Positions 22,062 to 30,818 of a stretch of 64,000 nucleotides of DNA are shown here, piece by piece (position 1 is the first letter of the stretch; each line of letters opens with the position of its first letter). The notes beneath the pieces are model-generated. The model ran no database searches and was not told the origin of the DNA. It saw nothing but the letters and a program-made list of their open reading frames with translations. Source of the stretch: Desulfovibrio sp. Marseille-P6017. GTDB taxonomy: Bacteria; Bacillota_A; Clostridia; Peptostreptococcales; Peptostreptococcaceae. The position numbers were made by a program, and so were the translations under genes. The stretch covers positions 1-64,000 of the forward strand of contig UWOR01000017.1 in NCBI GenBank assembly GCA_900604495.1, given 5' to 3'.

Positions 22062-23354
22062 ATGCATATTTTAAGTTTGGGCGAAAAAATAAAAAAGCTT
22101 AGAAAAGAAAAAAATATGACATTAAAGGAATTAGCAGGAGATAGGATTACTGCAGCTCAGATAAGTCATATAGAGAGAGATAAATCCCATACAAGCTACG
22201 AATTACTAGATTATTTAGCTAAAAGGTTAGAAGTTAGCACTGATTATTTGTTAGAAACAAAAGAAATGCAAGCAAAGAAAATAACTGACAACTTAATACT
22301 TCAAAGTGAAATATATATAAAAAGTGACGCACTAGAAATAGCAGAGGAGCATATTATACAGGCTTTACAAATTTGTAAAGAATATAATTTAACTGATAAT
22401 TATGGTAAATGTAACTTTTTATTAGCTAACATACATTTACAAAGGGAAGATTATGGAAATGCAATTGGAAGCTTTGAGAGAGCATTATTTTTCTTTATAA
22501 AAAATAATGATAAAAAAAATATATTTAAATGCTACTTATATATAGGGGAAGTTTACAATAAAGAAGAATTTTATAAAGGTGCTATAAGTCATTTTAACTT
22601 TGCAGAAGAAATACTAGATGATATAAATGAAGAAGATGTTAATTTATATAAAGAATTATATAGCAAGATGGCTAGTTGTTATATGAAATTAGACCAGCCA
22701 CAGAATTCGTTAAAATATATAGAGAAAATAAACGACTTAGAAAGAAATAATTCAGTAAAAGAAGAAGCTGAAATGATAGTCCTAAAAGCAAAAAGTTTGT
22801 TTAGTATGAGTAATTATGAAGAATCAAAAGAATATTTCAGAAGAGCATTGGAATTAATTGAAAAAGAAGAAGATAAAGATAAATTAGCAAAAATATATTT
22901 AACAATAAGTGATGTTTATTCTAATATAGGAGATAGTGAAAAAGTTTTAGAATACTCTCAAAAGGCTTATGATATAAAGAAAAATGACGAAGATCAGTAT
23001 ATGTTAGATGGATTATTTCATATGATACAGTCTTATATAGATGAAGGTGAGCATAGCTTAGCTAGAAAGTATTGTAAGTTAACTTTAGCTTCATCTATAA
23101 AAAATAAAAACAAAATGTGTGAGTACAAATCTTTAAAGTTCTATGCTGATATATATATAAAAGAAAAAGAAATAGATTTAGCGATAGAATATATAAGTAA
23201 ATGTATAGCAATAGTTTCTAATTTAGAAGAGCCAAAGCTACTTGCAAATTTATATATAGAGTTAGGTCAATTATATTCATATATTTCAAAAGAAAAAGAA
23301 TTAGAATACTATCAAAAAGGTGTATTTGTATATAAAAATTTAGAAATAATTTAA
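22062..23354 (+). CDS. XRE-family regulator with TPR repeats (RRNPP-like)
   Basis: 430 aa. Residues about 1-65 form an XRE helix-turn-helix (GEKIKKLRKEKNMTLKELAG, then AQISHIERDKS). The remainder is a series of helical tetratricopeptide-like repeats, for instance around AIGSFERALFFF, SLKYIEKIND, ESKEYFRRALEL and EKVLEYSQKAYD. This is the layout of peptide-responsive RRNPP regulators, but no candidate signal-peptide gene is visible next to it, so the ligand is unknown. It has its own terminator. The downstream gene is a frameshifted membrane or exported protein. Confidence 0.75.
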   Translation: MHILSLGEKIKKLRKEKNMTLKELAGDRITAAQISHIERDKSHTSYELLDYLAKRLEVSTDYLLETKEMQAKKITDNLILQSEIYIKSDALEIAEEHIIQALQICKEYNLTDNYGKCNFLLANIHLQREDYGNAIGSFERALFFFIKNNDKKNIFKCYLYIGEVYNKEEFYKGAISHFNFAEEILDDINEEDVNLYKELYSKMASCYMKLDQPQNSLKYIEKINDLERNNSVKEEAEMIVLKAKSLFSMSNYEESKEYFRRALELIEKEEDKDKLAKIYLTISDVYSNIGDSEKVLEYSQKAYDIKKNDEDQYMLDGLFHMIQSYIDEGEHSLARKYCKLTLASSIKNKNKMCEYKSLKFYADIYIKEKEIDLAIEYISKCIAIVSNLEEPKLLANLYIELGQLYSYISKEKELEYYQKGVFVYKNLEII

Positions 23355-23385
23355 AAGACTCTTTATGAAAGGAGTCTTTTTTTTT
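23353..23385 (+). terminator. Terminator after XRE-TPR gene
   Basis: AAAAGACTC (23353-23361) pairs with GAGTCTTTT (23372-23380), followed by T residues. Confidence 0.85.
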
Positions 23386-23423
23386 ATATAGAATTAAATA
23401 ATAGAGGTTAGGAGATGGTAGTT

Positions 23424-24444
23424 ATGAAGAAATTAACATTATTGATAGCAATAGTAGCACTAGTATTATTAATATTTATAAATCCTAGTAAAATAAGTAT
23501 TTTTAACTTTTCAGCCCAAGAAAGTTACTCTTTAAAGAGGTAAAATCTATAGATATAAACAAAGACGATAAATATAAGACTTATAATGGAACTTTATGCT
23601 TAGTTAGTAATAATAAACTTAAAATTATAGATAAAGATGGAAAAGAAGCATATAGCCAAGCTATAAGTTCTGAAGATATAAATTTATCTATTAATAACTA
23701 TATAGATATTTTAAATAAAAAGACTAATAAAGGATTTAGCCTAAATGAAAATGGAAAATTAATGTTTAGCACATCTGTTTCAGCAAATTCTATATTATAT
23801 AAAAGCATGAGTGATTATGTATTTGTTAATATATTAAATAGTGAAGATAAAGAGTTAATGAAGATTATAGATAGTGGAGGAGAAATAAATAATAGAGTAG
23901 AAATAGATGGGAAAGTAACTAATTTAATATCTATAGATAACGATATATTAGTATCCACATAGATATTTTAGATGATATTGAAAATAAGGTTATTTTAATA
24001 GATTCAAATGGAAATATAAAAAATGAAATAAGCTTTAATAATATAATATTAGATATTATATACAATGATGAAATTATATACATGATTTTTGAAAATAGTA
24101 TACAACTTTTAGACAAAACTTTAAGTCAAAAAGAACATATACCAATAGATGGAATATGTGAAATTGAAGAATATAATAATAGTAATTTATATATTAAAGA
24201 TTCTAAGAATAAATGGGGATACATAGAGGATGGAAAGTTTAAGGTAATAAAAACAAAAGGAGAAGATCTAAAATTAGAAGTTATAGATGATACATATGTA
24301 TTATATTCAAGTAATATTATTTATAATAGCAAGTTAGAAGAAATAAGTAAGTTTAATGATAACATAAAAGAAATAAAGTATTTGGGAGATGAATCTATTG
24401 CTGTTATATATGAAGATGAAATAAAGATATTTAAAATAAATTAA
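23424..24444 (+). pseudogene. Frameshifted gene for a membrane-anchored protein (DUF5711-like)
   Basis: The frame starts MKKLTLLIAIVALVLLIFI (one membrane segment or signal anchor) and stops after 39 codons at about 23543. The protein continues in a second frame (KSIDINKDDKYKTYNGTLCL) to a stop at 23962, and in a third frame from about 23963 (DILDDIENKVILIDSNGN) to 24444. Both shifts fit loss of a single base. The pieces join into about 340 aa of beta-rich sequence with repeated IIDKDG/LIDSNGN-type motifs, like extracellular beta-propeller proteins. Sequencing error is an alternative to decay. Confidence 0.75.
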
Positions 24445-24514
24445 ATATTAATGATATAGAAAATTTTTATGATAGAATTAATTTAAAATAAATTAGAAAG
24501 GAATGGTTTAGAAT

Positions 24515-25105
24515 ATGAAAGTAGAAGTTGATGCAAGGGGATTAAATTGCCCAATGCCTGTTATAAATACAAAAAAAGAATTAGATAAGATTGAATCAGG
24601 AATAGTTGTTACTACTGTAGATAATGCTATATCAAAAGAAAATATAATCAAATTAGCAAATTCATTAAACTGTGAAGCAAAAATTATTAAAGAAGAAAAA
24701 GATTTAATTTCTATAGAGATAAAAAAGGGAGAAAATGATATAATAGAAAAAAATGAAAATATTGCCTTAGAAGATAAGTGTATATTTATATCATCAGATA
24801 AAATGGGAGACGGTAATGAAGAACTAGGTAAAGTATTAATAAAGGGATTTATATATACTTTAACTGAGTCTAAGCCTTATCCAAAACATATAATATTTGT
24901 CAATGGTGGTGTTAAATTAACTACAGAGAATGAAGCTATTGTAGAGAATCTTAAAATATTAGAAGAATCTGGTGTAGAAATACTATCTTGTGGAACTTGC
25001 TTAGATTACTATGGTCTAAAAGAAAAGGTACAAGTAGGTTCTATAACCAATATGTACACTATTGTAGAAACAATGAATAAGTCATTACAGACTATATCAA
25101 TATAA
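24515..25105 (+). CDS. yedF: YedF-like sulfurtransferase-type protein, selenium metabolism
   Basis: 196 aa with two parts. The TusA-like N-terminal domain (1-75) has the GLNCPMPV motif with its conserved Cys and Pro residues. The C-terminal DsrE/F-like domain (about 88-196) contains CGTCLDYYG. This fusion matches the YedF family, which co-occurs with selenium-dependent enzymes. Together with the class V aminotransferase at 20731 and the DUF3343 protein downstream it suggests a sulfur/selenium carrier pathway; the precise reaction is unproven. Confidence 0.85.
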   Translation: MKVEVDARGLNCPMPVINTKKELDKIESGIVVTTVDNAISKENIIKLANSLNCEAKIIKEEKDLISIEIKKGENDIIEKNENIALEDKCIFISSDKMGDGNEELGKVLIKGFIYTLTESKPYPKHIIFVNGGVKLTTENEAIVENLKILEESGVEILSCGTCLDYYGLKEKVQVGSITNMYTIVETMNKSLQTISI

Positions 25106-25120
25106 TGTTCACTTAAAGAT

Positions 25121-25168
25121 AATTATTAAAAGGCTACATATAATAACATATGTAGCCTTTTAATAATT
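25121..25168. terminator. Bidirectional terminator after yedF
   Basis: A perfect inverted repeat of 21 bp per arm (25121-25141 and 25148-25168; core AAAAGGCTACATAT) with a 6-nt loop, A/T-rich at both ends so it can work on either strand. Confidence 0.9.
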
Positions 25169-25202
25169 AAAATGATTATATAGAAAAGAGGATTTAAAAA
25201 TT

Positions 25203-25466
25203 ATGAATGAAATGTATATAGTATCATTTAATTCAACTCATCATGCTATAAGAACGGAAAAAATATTTATAGAAAATGAGATAAAATGCACAACATTACC
25301 AACACCAAGAGAAATAACTGCTAGCTGTGGTATATCAATCAGATTTTTAGTTGAAGATCTAAATAAAGTAAAAGATGTTTTAAAAGTAAGTGAAGTAGAT
25401 TTCAAAGGAATATTCAAGATACAAAAATCATTGGATGGAAAAAAAGTTGTAGAAGAAATAGGCTAG
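25203..25466 (+). CDS. DUF3343 putative Se/S carrier protein
   Basis: 87 aa. The layout matches DUF3343: a short alpha/beta protein with FNSTHHAIRTEK near the N terminus and the TPREITASCGISIRF stretch holding the single conserved cysteine (about residue 41). Family members co-occur with yedF and selenium-related genes. I infer a small thiol carrier for selenium or sulfur. Confidence 0.8.
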   Translation: MNEMYIVSFNSTHHAIRTEKIFIENEIKCTTLPTPREITASCGISIRFLVEDLNKVKDVLKVSEVDFKGIFKIQKSLDGKKVVEEIG

Positions 25467-25479
25467 GAGGGATAAATTT

Positions 25480-25665
25480 ATGCCGATGGATCTAAAAGTT
25501 GGGGATATAGTAGAACTAAAGAAACAACATGCTTGTGGATGTAAAGAGTTTGAAATAACAAGAGTAGGTATGGATATAAAAGTTAAATGTACTAAGTGTT
25601 CAAGACTAATAATGTTAGATAGAGCTACATTAGAAAAAAGAGTAAAAAAAATTATAAATAAATAA
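25480..25665 (+). CDS. DUF951 protein
   Basis: 61 aa. It opens with DLKVGDIVELKKQHACGC and has CGC and CTKC motifs (cysteines near residues 19, 21, 37, 40), suggesting one zinc site, as in the DUF951 family of small Firmicute proteins often found next to parB or rpsF. RBS AGGAGGG. It lies 13 bp after the DUF3343 gene, so probably cotranscribed. Function unknown. Confidence 0.85.
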   Translation: MPMDLKVGDIVELKKQHACGCKEFEITRVGMDIKVKCTKCSRLIMLDRATLEKRVKKIINK

Positions 25666-25666
25666 T

Positions 25667-25696
25667 AAAAAAGGTGGTCAAAAGACCACCTTTTTT
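25667..25696 (+). terminator. Terminator after DUF951 gene
   Basis: AAGGTGGTC aaaa GACCACCTT perfect stem with six T residues. Confidence 0.93.
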
Positions 25697-25827
25697 AGGG
25701 GAGATTGGGATGAAATATATTTAAGTTATGGGGGCTATATAGTAGTATTATTATCATTATAAGTCGAAAATATACGTATTAGAAATAAAAAAAATGTAAT
25801 AATAAATAAATAAGGACGAAAATCAAA

Positions 25828-25856
25828 TTGACAATATTATTATTTAATGATAAAAT
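25828..25856 (+). promoter_or_regulatory. rpsF operon promoter
   Basis: TTGACA (25828-25833), 17-bp spacer, TAAAAT (25851-25856), about 75 bp upstream of rpsF. Confidence 0.88.
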
Positions 25857-25865
25857 AAGCAAGTA

Positions 25866-25907
25866 TGAGAATTTATTCTCATTTCTCTGCTCTGCGTAGC
25901 AGAGCCG
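25866..25907 (+). promoter_or_regulatory. Candidate S6:S18 autoregulatory leader of rpsF
   Basis: Two hairpins sit in the short leader: TGAGAA/TTCTCA (25866-25881) and CTCTGCT/AGCAGAG (25885-25904), the second followed directly by CCG (25905-25907). Leaders of rpsF in many bacteria contain a hairpin with a CCG element that mimics the rRNA site of S6:S18. The match is suggestive only. Confidence 0.4.
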
Positions 25908-25932
25908 TTAAGTCCAAAGGGAGGTGAATTAC

Positions 25933-26211
25933 ATGAAAAATTACGAATTAATATACGTTGTTAAGCCAAATGCTGATGAAGAAGCAAGAGAAGCTGTAAT
26001 GAACAAAGTTAAAGAAGTGGTTGCTACTGCTGGTGAAGTAGTTAACGTTGACGTTTGGGGAACTAAGAAATTAGCTTATCCAATAGCTAAGTTCAACGAA
26101 GGTCACTACGTATTAGTTAACTTTAAGGCTGCTGTTGACGTTCCTAAAGAAGTAGACAGAAACTTAAAGATAAACGAAAACGTAATAAGACATATGATAG
26201 TTGTTGCTTAA
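25933..26211 (+). CDS. rpsF: 30S ribosomal protein S6
   Basis: 92 aa beginning MKNYELIYVVKPNADEE, ending NENVIRHMIVVA, typical S6. The ATG at 25933 has GGGAGGTG upstream; a GTG at 25924 is part of that ribosome site. Order rpsF-ssb-rpsR is the standard one. Confidence 0.97.
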   Translation: MKNYELIYVVKPNADEEAREAVMNKVKEVVATAGEVVNVDVWGTKKLAYPIAKFNEGHYVLVNFKAAVDVPKEVDRNLKINENVIRHMIVVA

Positions 26212-26249
26212 TAACTAAGAGTCTTATTATAAATTAGGATGGTGTTTTT

Positions 26250-26699
26250 ATGAACCATGTTGTATTAGTCGGTAGATTAACAAGGGATCCTGAACTTAGA
26301 TATATTCCAGGAACAGGAACACCAGTTGCTACATTTTCTGTTGCCATCGATAGAGATTATACTAAAAAAGATGGAACAAAAGAAACAGACTTTATACCTG
26401 TTGAGGTAATGGGAAAGCCTGCTGAATTTTGTGCAAACTATATTTCTAAGGGAAGATTAGTTGCTATACAAGGTTCAATAAGAATTGACCAATATAAATC
26501 TCAAACAGGAGAAAATAGAACTTTTACTAAGGTAAGTGCTCGTAATGTACAAGCCTTAGATAGCAATAGAAATAGAACGGATAGTCCATATCCAGATGCA
26601 TCTAGAGGTTCAGAACCGACATTTGAACCAAGCTTTGAACCACAAGGATTAGACCCACAAGGATTCCAAGCTATAGATGACGATGATATACCATTTTAG
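26250..26699 (+). CDS. ssb: Single-stranded DNA-binding protein
   Basis: 149 aa. An OB fold (about 1-108, starting MNHVVLVGRLTRDPELRY) is followed by a flexible region and the acidic C-terminal tail IDDDDIPF that recruits replication and repair partners. It lies between rpsF and rpsR in one operon. Confidence 0.97.
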   Translation: MNHVVLVGRLTRDPELRYIPGTGTPVATFSVAIDRDYTKKDGTKETDFIPVEVMGKPAEFCANYISKGRLVAIQGSIRIDQYKSQTGENRTFTKVSARNVQALDSNRNRTDSPYPDASRGSEPTFEPSFEPQGLDPQGFQAIDDDDIPF

Positions 26700-26717
26700 A
26701 AAAGGAGGGGAACACAC

Positions 26718-26945
26718 ATGGTAAACAAGAAAAGACGTAAAAAGAAAAGAGTTTGTCAATTCTGTGCTTCTAAAGATGCTAGAATAGACTACAAAAACAC
26801 TCAAAGATTACAAAAATACGTAACTGAAAGAGGTAAAATATTACCAAGAAGAATCTCTGGAACTTGTGCTAAGCACCAAAGAGAATTAACAGTTGCTATA
26901 AAAAGAGCTAGAAACATAGCACTTTTACCATACACTTTAGACTAA
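26718..26945 (+). CDS. rpsR: 30S ribosomal protein S18
   Basis: 75 aa basic protein. It has [16 protein letters not shown] near the N terminus and ends with RNIALLPYT. The CxxC and a further Cys-x-x-H near residue 54 may bind zinc, as in the zinc form of S18. AGGAGGGG precedes the ATG; a strong terminator follows. Confidence 0.97.
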   Translation: MVNKKRRKKKRVCQFCASKDARIDYKNTQRLQKYVTERGKILPRRISGTCAKHQRELTVAIKRARNIALLPYTLD

Positions 26946-26956
26946 GATTTAGTCTG

Positions 26957-26992
26957 AAACAAAAAACGAGCCTTAGGGCTCGTTTTTTGTTT
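26957..26992. terminator. rpsR terminator
   Basis: A perfect 16-bp stem (core ACGAGCC/GGCTCGT) with TTAG loop and T-rich 3' arm. Confidence 0.94.
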
Positions 26993-27059
26993 ATCCATTT
27001 TATCTGCTTATATATATTAAATTATGGTATAATGTTTATATATTAAGGAGGGGGAAATT

Positions 27060-27380
27060 TTGAGATTTGATAAAGGTTCTGAAGTTACAAAAAATGTAAA
27101 AATAATAGAATGGATGAAGAATGAATTATTAATGAGCTTAAGTGACTTATTTAATCTTTTATTCAAGGGAGTAAAACCTGTAGATGAATTATTACAAGAT
27201 ACTTTAGCAAATATTATAATGATTACATACCTTTTGGCGAAAAGACTTGGGATAAGTTTTAAAGATATAGATTATAAAATTAAAGAAAAGATAAAAATAG
27301 GAATAAAAGAAGAACATAGTATAGAAAGTTGGTATGGGGACTTATCTAACTTACAAAAACACATGGACAATAAGGAGTGA
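27060..27380 (+). CDS. MazG-like protein
   Basis: 106 aa from TTG at 27060, with AGGAGGGGG just upstream. All-helical; it resembles the short clostridial MazG-like family (DTLANIIMITYLLAKRLGI region), although the metal-binding EExxE of true MazG pyrophosphatases is not evident. It starts a probable run with the YybS-like, gdpP, rplI and dnaB genes, with spacings of 0-23 bp. A nucleotide-related function is only a guess from the family name. Confidence 0.7.
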   Translation: MRFDKGSEVTKNVKIIEWMKNELLMSLSDLFNLLFKGVKPVDELLQDTLANIIMITYLLAKRLGISFKDIDYKIKEKIKIGIKEEHSIESWYGDLSNLQKHMDNKE

Positions 27381-27386
27381 TTCTAA

Positions 27387-28340
27387 TTGAATAAAAAGTT
27401 TGGCATATCACAAGCCACATTGATAGCCACATTAGGTATTATATTAGTTTTAGTATCAACATACGTTCCGATGCTGGGAATACTAGCCTTAACAATACCA
27501 GTGCCATTTGCAATAATAGGTACACTATGTGAAAATAAATATGCTTTTTTATCACTATTAGTTACTTTTTTTGTAGTTATGTTTTGTGTAGATCCTATAT
27601 ATTCTGTAAGTACATGCATAATGAGTGTAGTTCCAGGTTTAGTTATAGGTAAACTAGCTAAACAGACTATAAATAATGATGGTAATAAGTTTGAGCCAAT
27701 ATATGGTGGTACGATAATATATATAATTTGCACAATTACATTTTATTTCATAGCTAAAATAATATTTAAGGTAAATTTAATTGAGGAATTTAACCAAATA
27801 ATGTCTTCAACTTTCCAACAACAAATTAGTATTATGAATGAAATGAATGTAGAATTATATAAAAATCTAAATATAGAAGGTATATTATACATTATAAAAA
27901 ATATGATACCAACGATGTTATTTTTACAGGGACTAATAGCTTCATTTATAACATATTACTTAGAAGTATTTATGTTAAAGAGAACAAGAATTTTAAGTTT
28001 GCAAAAGCCTACATTTAGAGATTTTTATTTACCAGGGAATGCAGTAGGAACATCTTTATTATTATATTTATTAGTTCTATTACTAGGATTTATGAAAATA
28101 GGATTATATACAGAATCAATAATGTTTAACTTACAAATGGTATTTAATTTCATGTTTATTGTACAGGGAATTGCGGTAGCTATATACTACATAAAAAAAT
28201 GGATTAAGCAAGGAACTGGTAAAAATATACTAATATCAGGATTGGCATTAGGAATATTTGGTACAATGGGAATATCATTTTTAGGAATGTTAGACAGTGT
28301 AATTGATTTTAGAAAGGTGAGAAGCTATAAATCCAATTAG
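27387..28340 (+). CDS. YybS-like (DUF2232) membrane protein
   Basis: 317 aa with about eight hydrophobic segments (for example LIATLGIILVLVSTYV and LLLYLLVLLLGFMKIGL). Start TTG at 27387 after AAGGAGTG. DUF2232/YybS proteins are regularly encoded immediately upstream of gdpP, as here; energy-coupling-like membrane components are the closest fold I know. Substrate and function unknown. Confidence 0.82.
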   Translation: MNKKFGISQATLIATLGIILVLVSTYVPMLGILALTIPVPFAIIGTLCENKYAFLSLLVTFFVVMFCVDPIYSVSTCIMSVVPGLVIGKLAKQTINNDGNKFEPIYGGTIIYIICTITFYFIAKIIFKVNLIEEFNQIMSSTFQQQISIMNEMNVELYKNLNIEGILYIIKNMIPTMLFLQGLIASFITYYLEVFMLKRTRILSLQKPTFRDFYLPGNAVGTSLLLYLLVLLLGFMKIGLYTESIMFNLQMVFNFMFIVQGIAVAIYYIKKWIKQGTGKNILISGLALGIFGTMGISFLGMLDSVIDFRKVRSYKSN

Positions 28341-28350
28341 GAGGGTAGAA

Positions 28351-30345
28351 ATGAGGAGCAAGCCAAGTTTTAAAATAAATATGCCGGAAATAAATATATA
28401 TATAATAATTATAGGGTTAATGAGTTCTATGTTAATTTTCTATAATTTATATATAGGTTGTTTATTTTTCTTTGGTTTTATATATATAGTCTTTCATAAT
28501 TGGAGAATAGCGAATATTAGAAAAAAAGAATGGACTAAATATATTCAAAACTTATCTTTAGATATAGATGAGACAACCAAAAAGGCTATAATGCATCTTC
28601 CAATACCTCTTTGTATACTTGAATTTGATGGAAGAATATCTTGGTATAATAATAAGTTTTATAAAATGACAGAGTCATCAGATTTATTAGGTGTAAACAT
28701 AGATAGTATAATCAAGAATTTGAATCTTAGAAAAGTATTGAATGAGAATAAAGAATTATACACAGAGGTAACATATAAGGATAGACAATATACGGTAGTT
28801 TATAATGTAATAAAGAATGAACAAGAGAAAAATGCAAAGTATCTTATGATGCTTTATTGGATTGATAAAACTGAATATCTAAATCTAGAAAAAATGTATA
28901 ATGATGAAAAAAATGTTATTATGCTTATTCAAGTTGATGGATATGATGAAGTTTTAAAAAGTACAAGTGAAGAAAATAGACCTTTGATAAACTTAGAAAT
29001 AGAAAAGATGTTAACTTCATTAGAAACAAATACTAATGGTGCTTTAAAAAGAACATCAAAAGATAAGTTTATATTAATTATGAACAAAAAAGAGTTAGAG
29101 GCAATAGAAAATAGCAAGTTTGCTATATTGGATAATATAAGAGATATTAATCATGGAAATGCATTACCTATAACTATTAGTATGGGGGTAGGTATAGATG
29201 GTGAAACTGTAAATGAAAACTTTAAACTAGCAAATGGTGCCCTAGACCTAGCATTAGGTAGGGGTGGAGATCAAGCAGTTATAAAGACAAAAGATAAATT
29301 TGCATTTTATGGTGGTAAGTCTAAAGCTGTTGAAAAAACAACTAAGGTAAAATCAAGATTAATAGGTCATGCTTTGAGAGAAGTTATATTAGGAAGTAGC
29401 CAAGTCTATATAATGGGACACAAATATCCTGATATGGATGCAATGGGATCTGCAGTTGGTATTTACGATATATGTAAGTCTTGTAATAAGTCTGCAAATA
29501 TAGTTTTAGAGTCGTCTAATGAGTCTATAGATGAATTTGTAATGCGTTTAGAAGAAAAAGAGTATTATAAAAATATATTTATAAGCAAAGATGATGCTAT
29601 TAGAAATTGTAATAAAGATACACTAGTAGTAGTTGTTGATACTCATAGACCGAGCTATACTGAATGTCCAGAACTATTAAGTTTAACTAAAAAAATAGTA
29701 GTTATAGACCACCATAGAAGAGGGGTGGAATTTATAAATGATGCAGTACTATTATTCCATGAAATATATGTATCCTCAACATGTGAGATGGTTACAGAGT
29801 TAGTTCAATATATGGAAGGCGATATAAAAATAAATAAAACAACAGCAGAAGGCCTTTTAGCCGGTATAAGTTTAGATACAAAGAATTTTGCATTTAAAAC
29901 AGGTGTTAGAACATTTGAAGCAGCATCTTATCTTAAAAAGGTAGGGGCAGATACTGTAGAAGTTAAAAAATTATTTAACTCAGATGTCCAAGACTTTATA
30001 ACAAAAGCAGATATTATAAAAAATTCAAAAATAATAAATAACAAAATTGCATTAGCATATTCTGATAGAGAAATAGAAAATATAAATGTTGTAATTGCGC
30101 AGGCGGCAGATGAATTATTAAGTGTAAAAGGAATAGAAGCGTCGTTTGTTTTAGGAAGAAAAGATGATACTGTATTTATAAGTGCCAGGTCTTTTGGAAA
30201 TATAAATGTACAGGTACTTATGGAAAAATTAGGTGGAGGTGGACATATGGATATAGCTGGAGCACAGCTTGAAAATATGAGTTTAAACCATGCCTATAAA
30301 ATAGTATATGAAATAATAGAACAATATTTACAGGAGGAAGATTAG
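28351..30345 (+). CDS. gdpP: Cyclic-di-AMP phosphodiesterase GdpP
   Basis: 664 aa. Two N-terminal membrane segments (about 12-50), a PAS-like domain (about 75-145), a degenerate GGDEF domain (about 180-300) and a DHH/DHHA1 phosphodiesterase with DMDAMGS at about 361 and DHHRRG at 453, ending with GGGGHMDIAG. It hydrolyses c-di-AMP to pApA, controlling osmolyte and wall homeostasis. Its stop abuts the rplI ATG. Confidence 0.93.
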   Translation: MRSKPSFKINMPEINIYIIIIGLMSSMLIFYNLYIGCLFFFGFIYIVFHNWRIANIRKKEWTKYIQNLSLDIDETTKKAIMHLPIPLCILEFDGRISWYNNKFYKMTESSDLLGVNIDSIIKNLNLRKVLNENKELYTEVTYKDRQYTVVYNVIKNEQEKNAKYLMMLYWIDKTEYLNLEKMYNDEKNVIMLIQVDGYDEVLKSTSEENRPLINLEIEKMLTSLETNTNGALKRTSKDKFILIMNKKELEAIENSKFAILDNIRDINHGNALPITISMGVGIDGETVNENFKLANGALDLALGRGGDQAVIKTKDKFAFYGGKSKAVEKTTKVKSRLIGHALREVILGSSQVYIMGHKYPDMDAMGSAVGIYDICKSCNKSANIVLESSNESIDEFVMRLEEKEYYKNIFISKDDAIRNCNKDTLVVVVDTHRPSYTECPELLSLTKKIVVIDHHRRGVEFINDAVLLFHEIYVSSTCEMVTELVQYMEGDIKINKTTAEGLLAGISLDTKNFAFKTGVRTFEAASYLKKVGADTVEVKKLFNSDVQDFITKADIIKNSKIINNKIALAYSDREIENINVVIAQAADELLSVKGIEASFVLGRKDDTVFISARSFGNINVQVLMEKLGGGGHMDIAGAQLENMSLNHAYKIVYEIIEQYLQEED

Positions 30346-30795
30346 ATGAAAGTTATTTTATTAAAAGATGTAAAGGGAACGGGTAAAAAAGGTGAAGTGA
30401 AAGAAGTAAGTGATGGATATGCAAGAAACTTCTTATTACCTAAAAAAATGGCAGTAGTAGCAGATAATACAGCAGTAAAGGAATTAAATGAAAAGAATAA
30501 AGCAGCAGAAAATAAAGCTCAAAAAGAGTATGAAGCAGCACTAGAATTAGGTAAAAAAATGGAAGAAATGAATATAGTAATATATTCAAAAGCTGGAGAT
30601 GGTGGAAGATTATTTGGGTCAATAACTTCTAAAGATATAGCTGAACAATTAAAAAAACAACATGAAATAGTAGTAGATAAAAGAAAAGTATTATTAAATG
30701 ATCCGATAAGAACATTAGGTTCAATGAATGTTGAAATAAAAATACATCAAAAAGTTACAACTAAAATAAGAGTGGATGTAAGAGAAAAACAATAG
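30346..30795 (+). CDS. rplI: 50S ribosomal protein L9
   Basis: 149 aa with the N-terminal signature [20 protein letters not shown] and [11 protein letters not shown], a long connecting helix and the C-terminal RNA-binding domain. The start codon directly follows the gdpP stop. Confidence 0.96.
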   Translation: MKVILLKDVKGTGKKGEVKEVSDGYARNFLLPKKMAVVADNTAVKELNEKNKAAENKAQKEYEAALELGKKMEEMNIVIYSKAGDGGRLFGSITSKDIAEQLKKQHEIVVDKRKVLLNDPIRTLGSMNVEIKIHQKVTTKIRVDVREKQ

Positions 30796-30818
30796 ATAGT
30801 ATACTTGAGGTGATATAA

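Noticed and set aside
25697..25923. Riboswitch upstream of rpsF
   Set aside because: The hairpins fit a ribosomal-protein leader better; no known ligand-binding riboswitch core was recognised.
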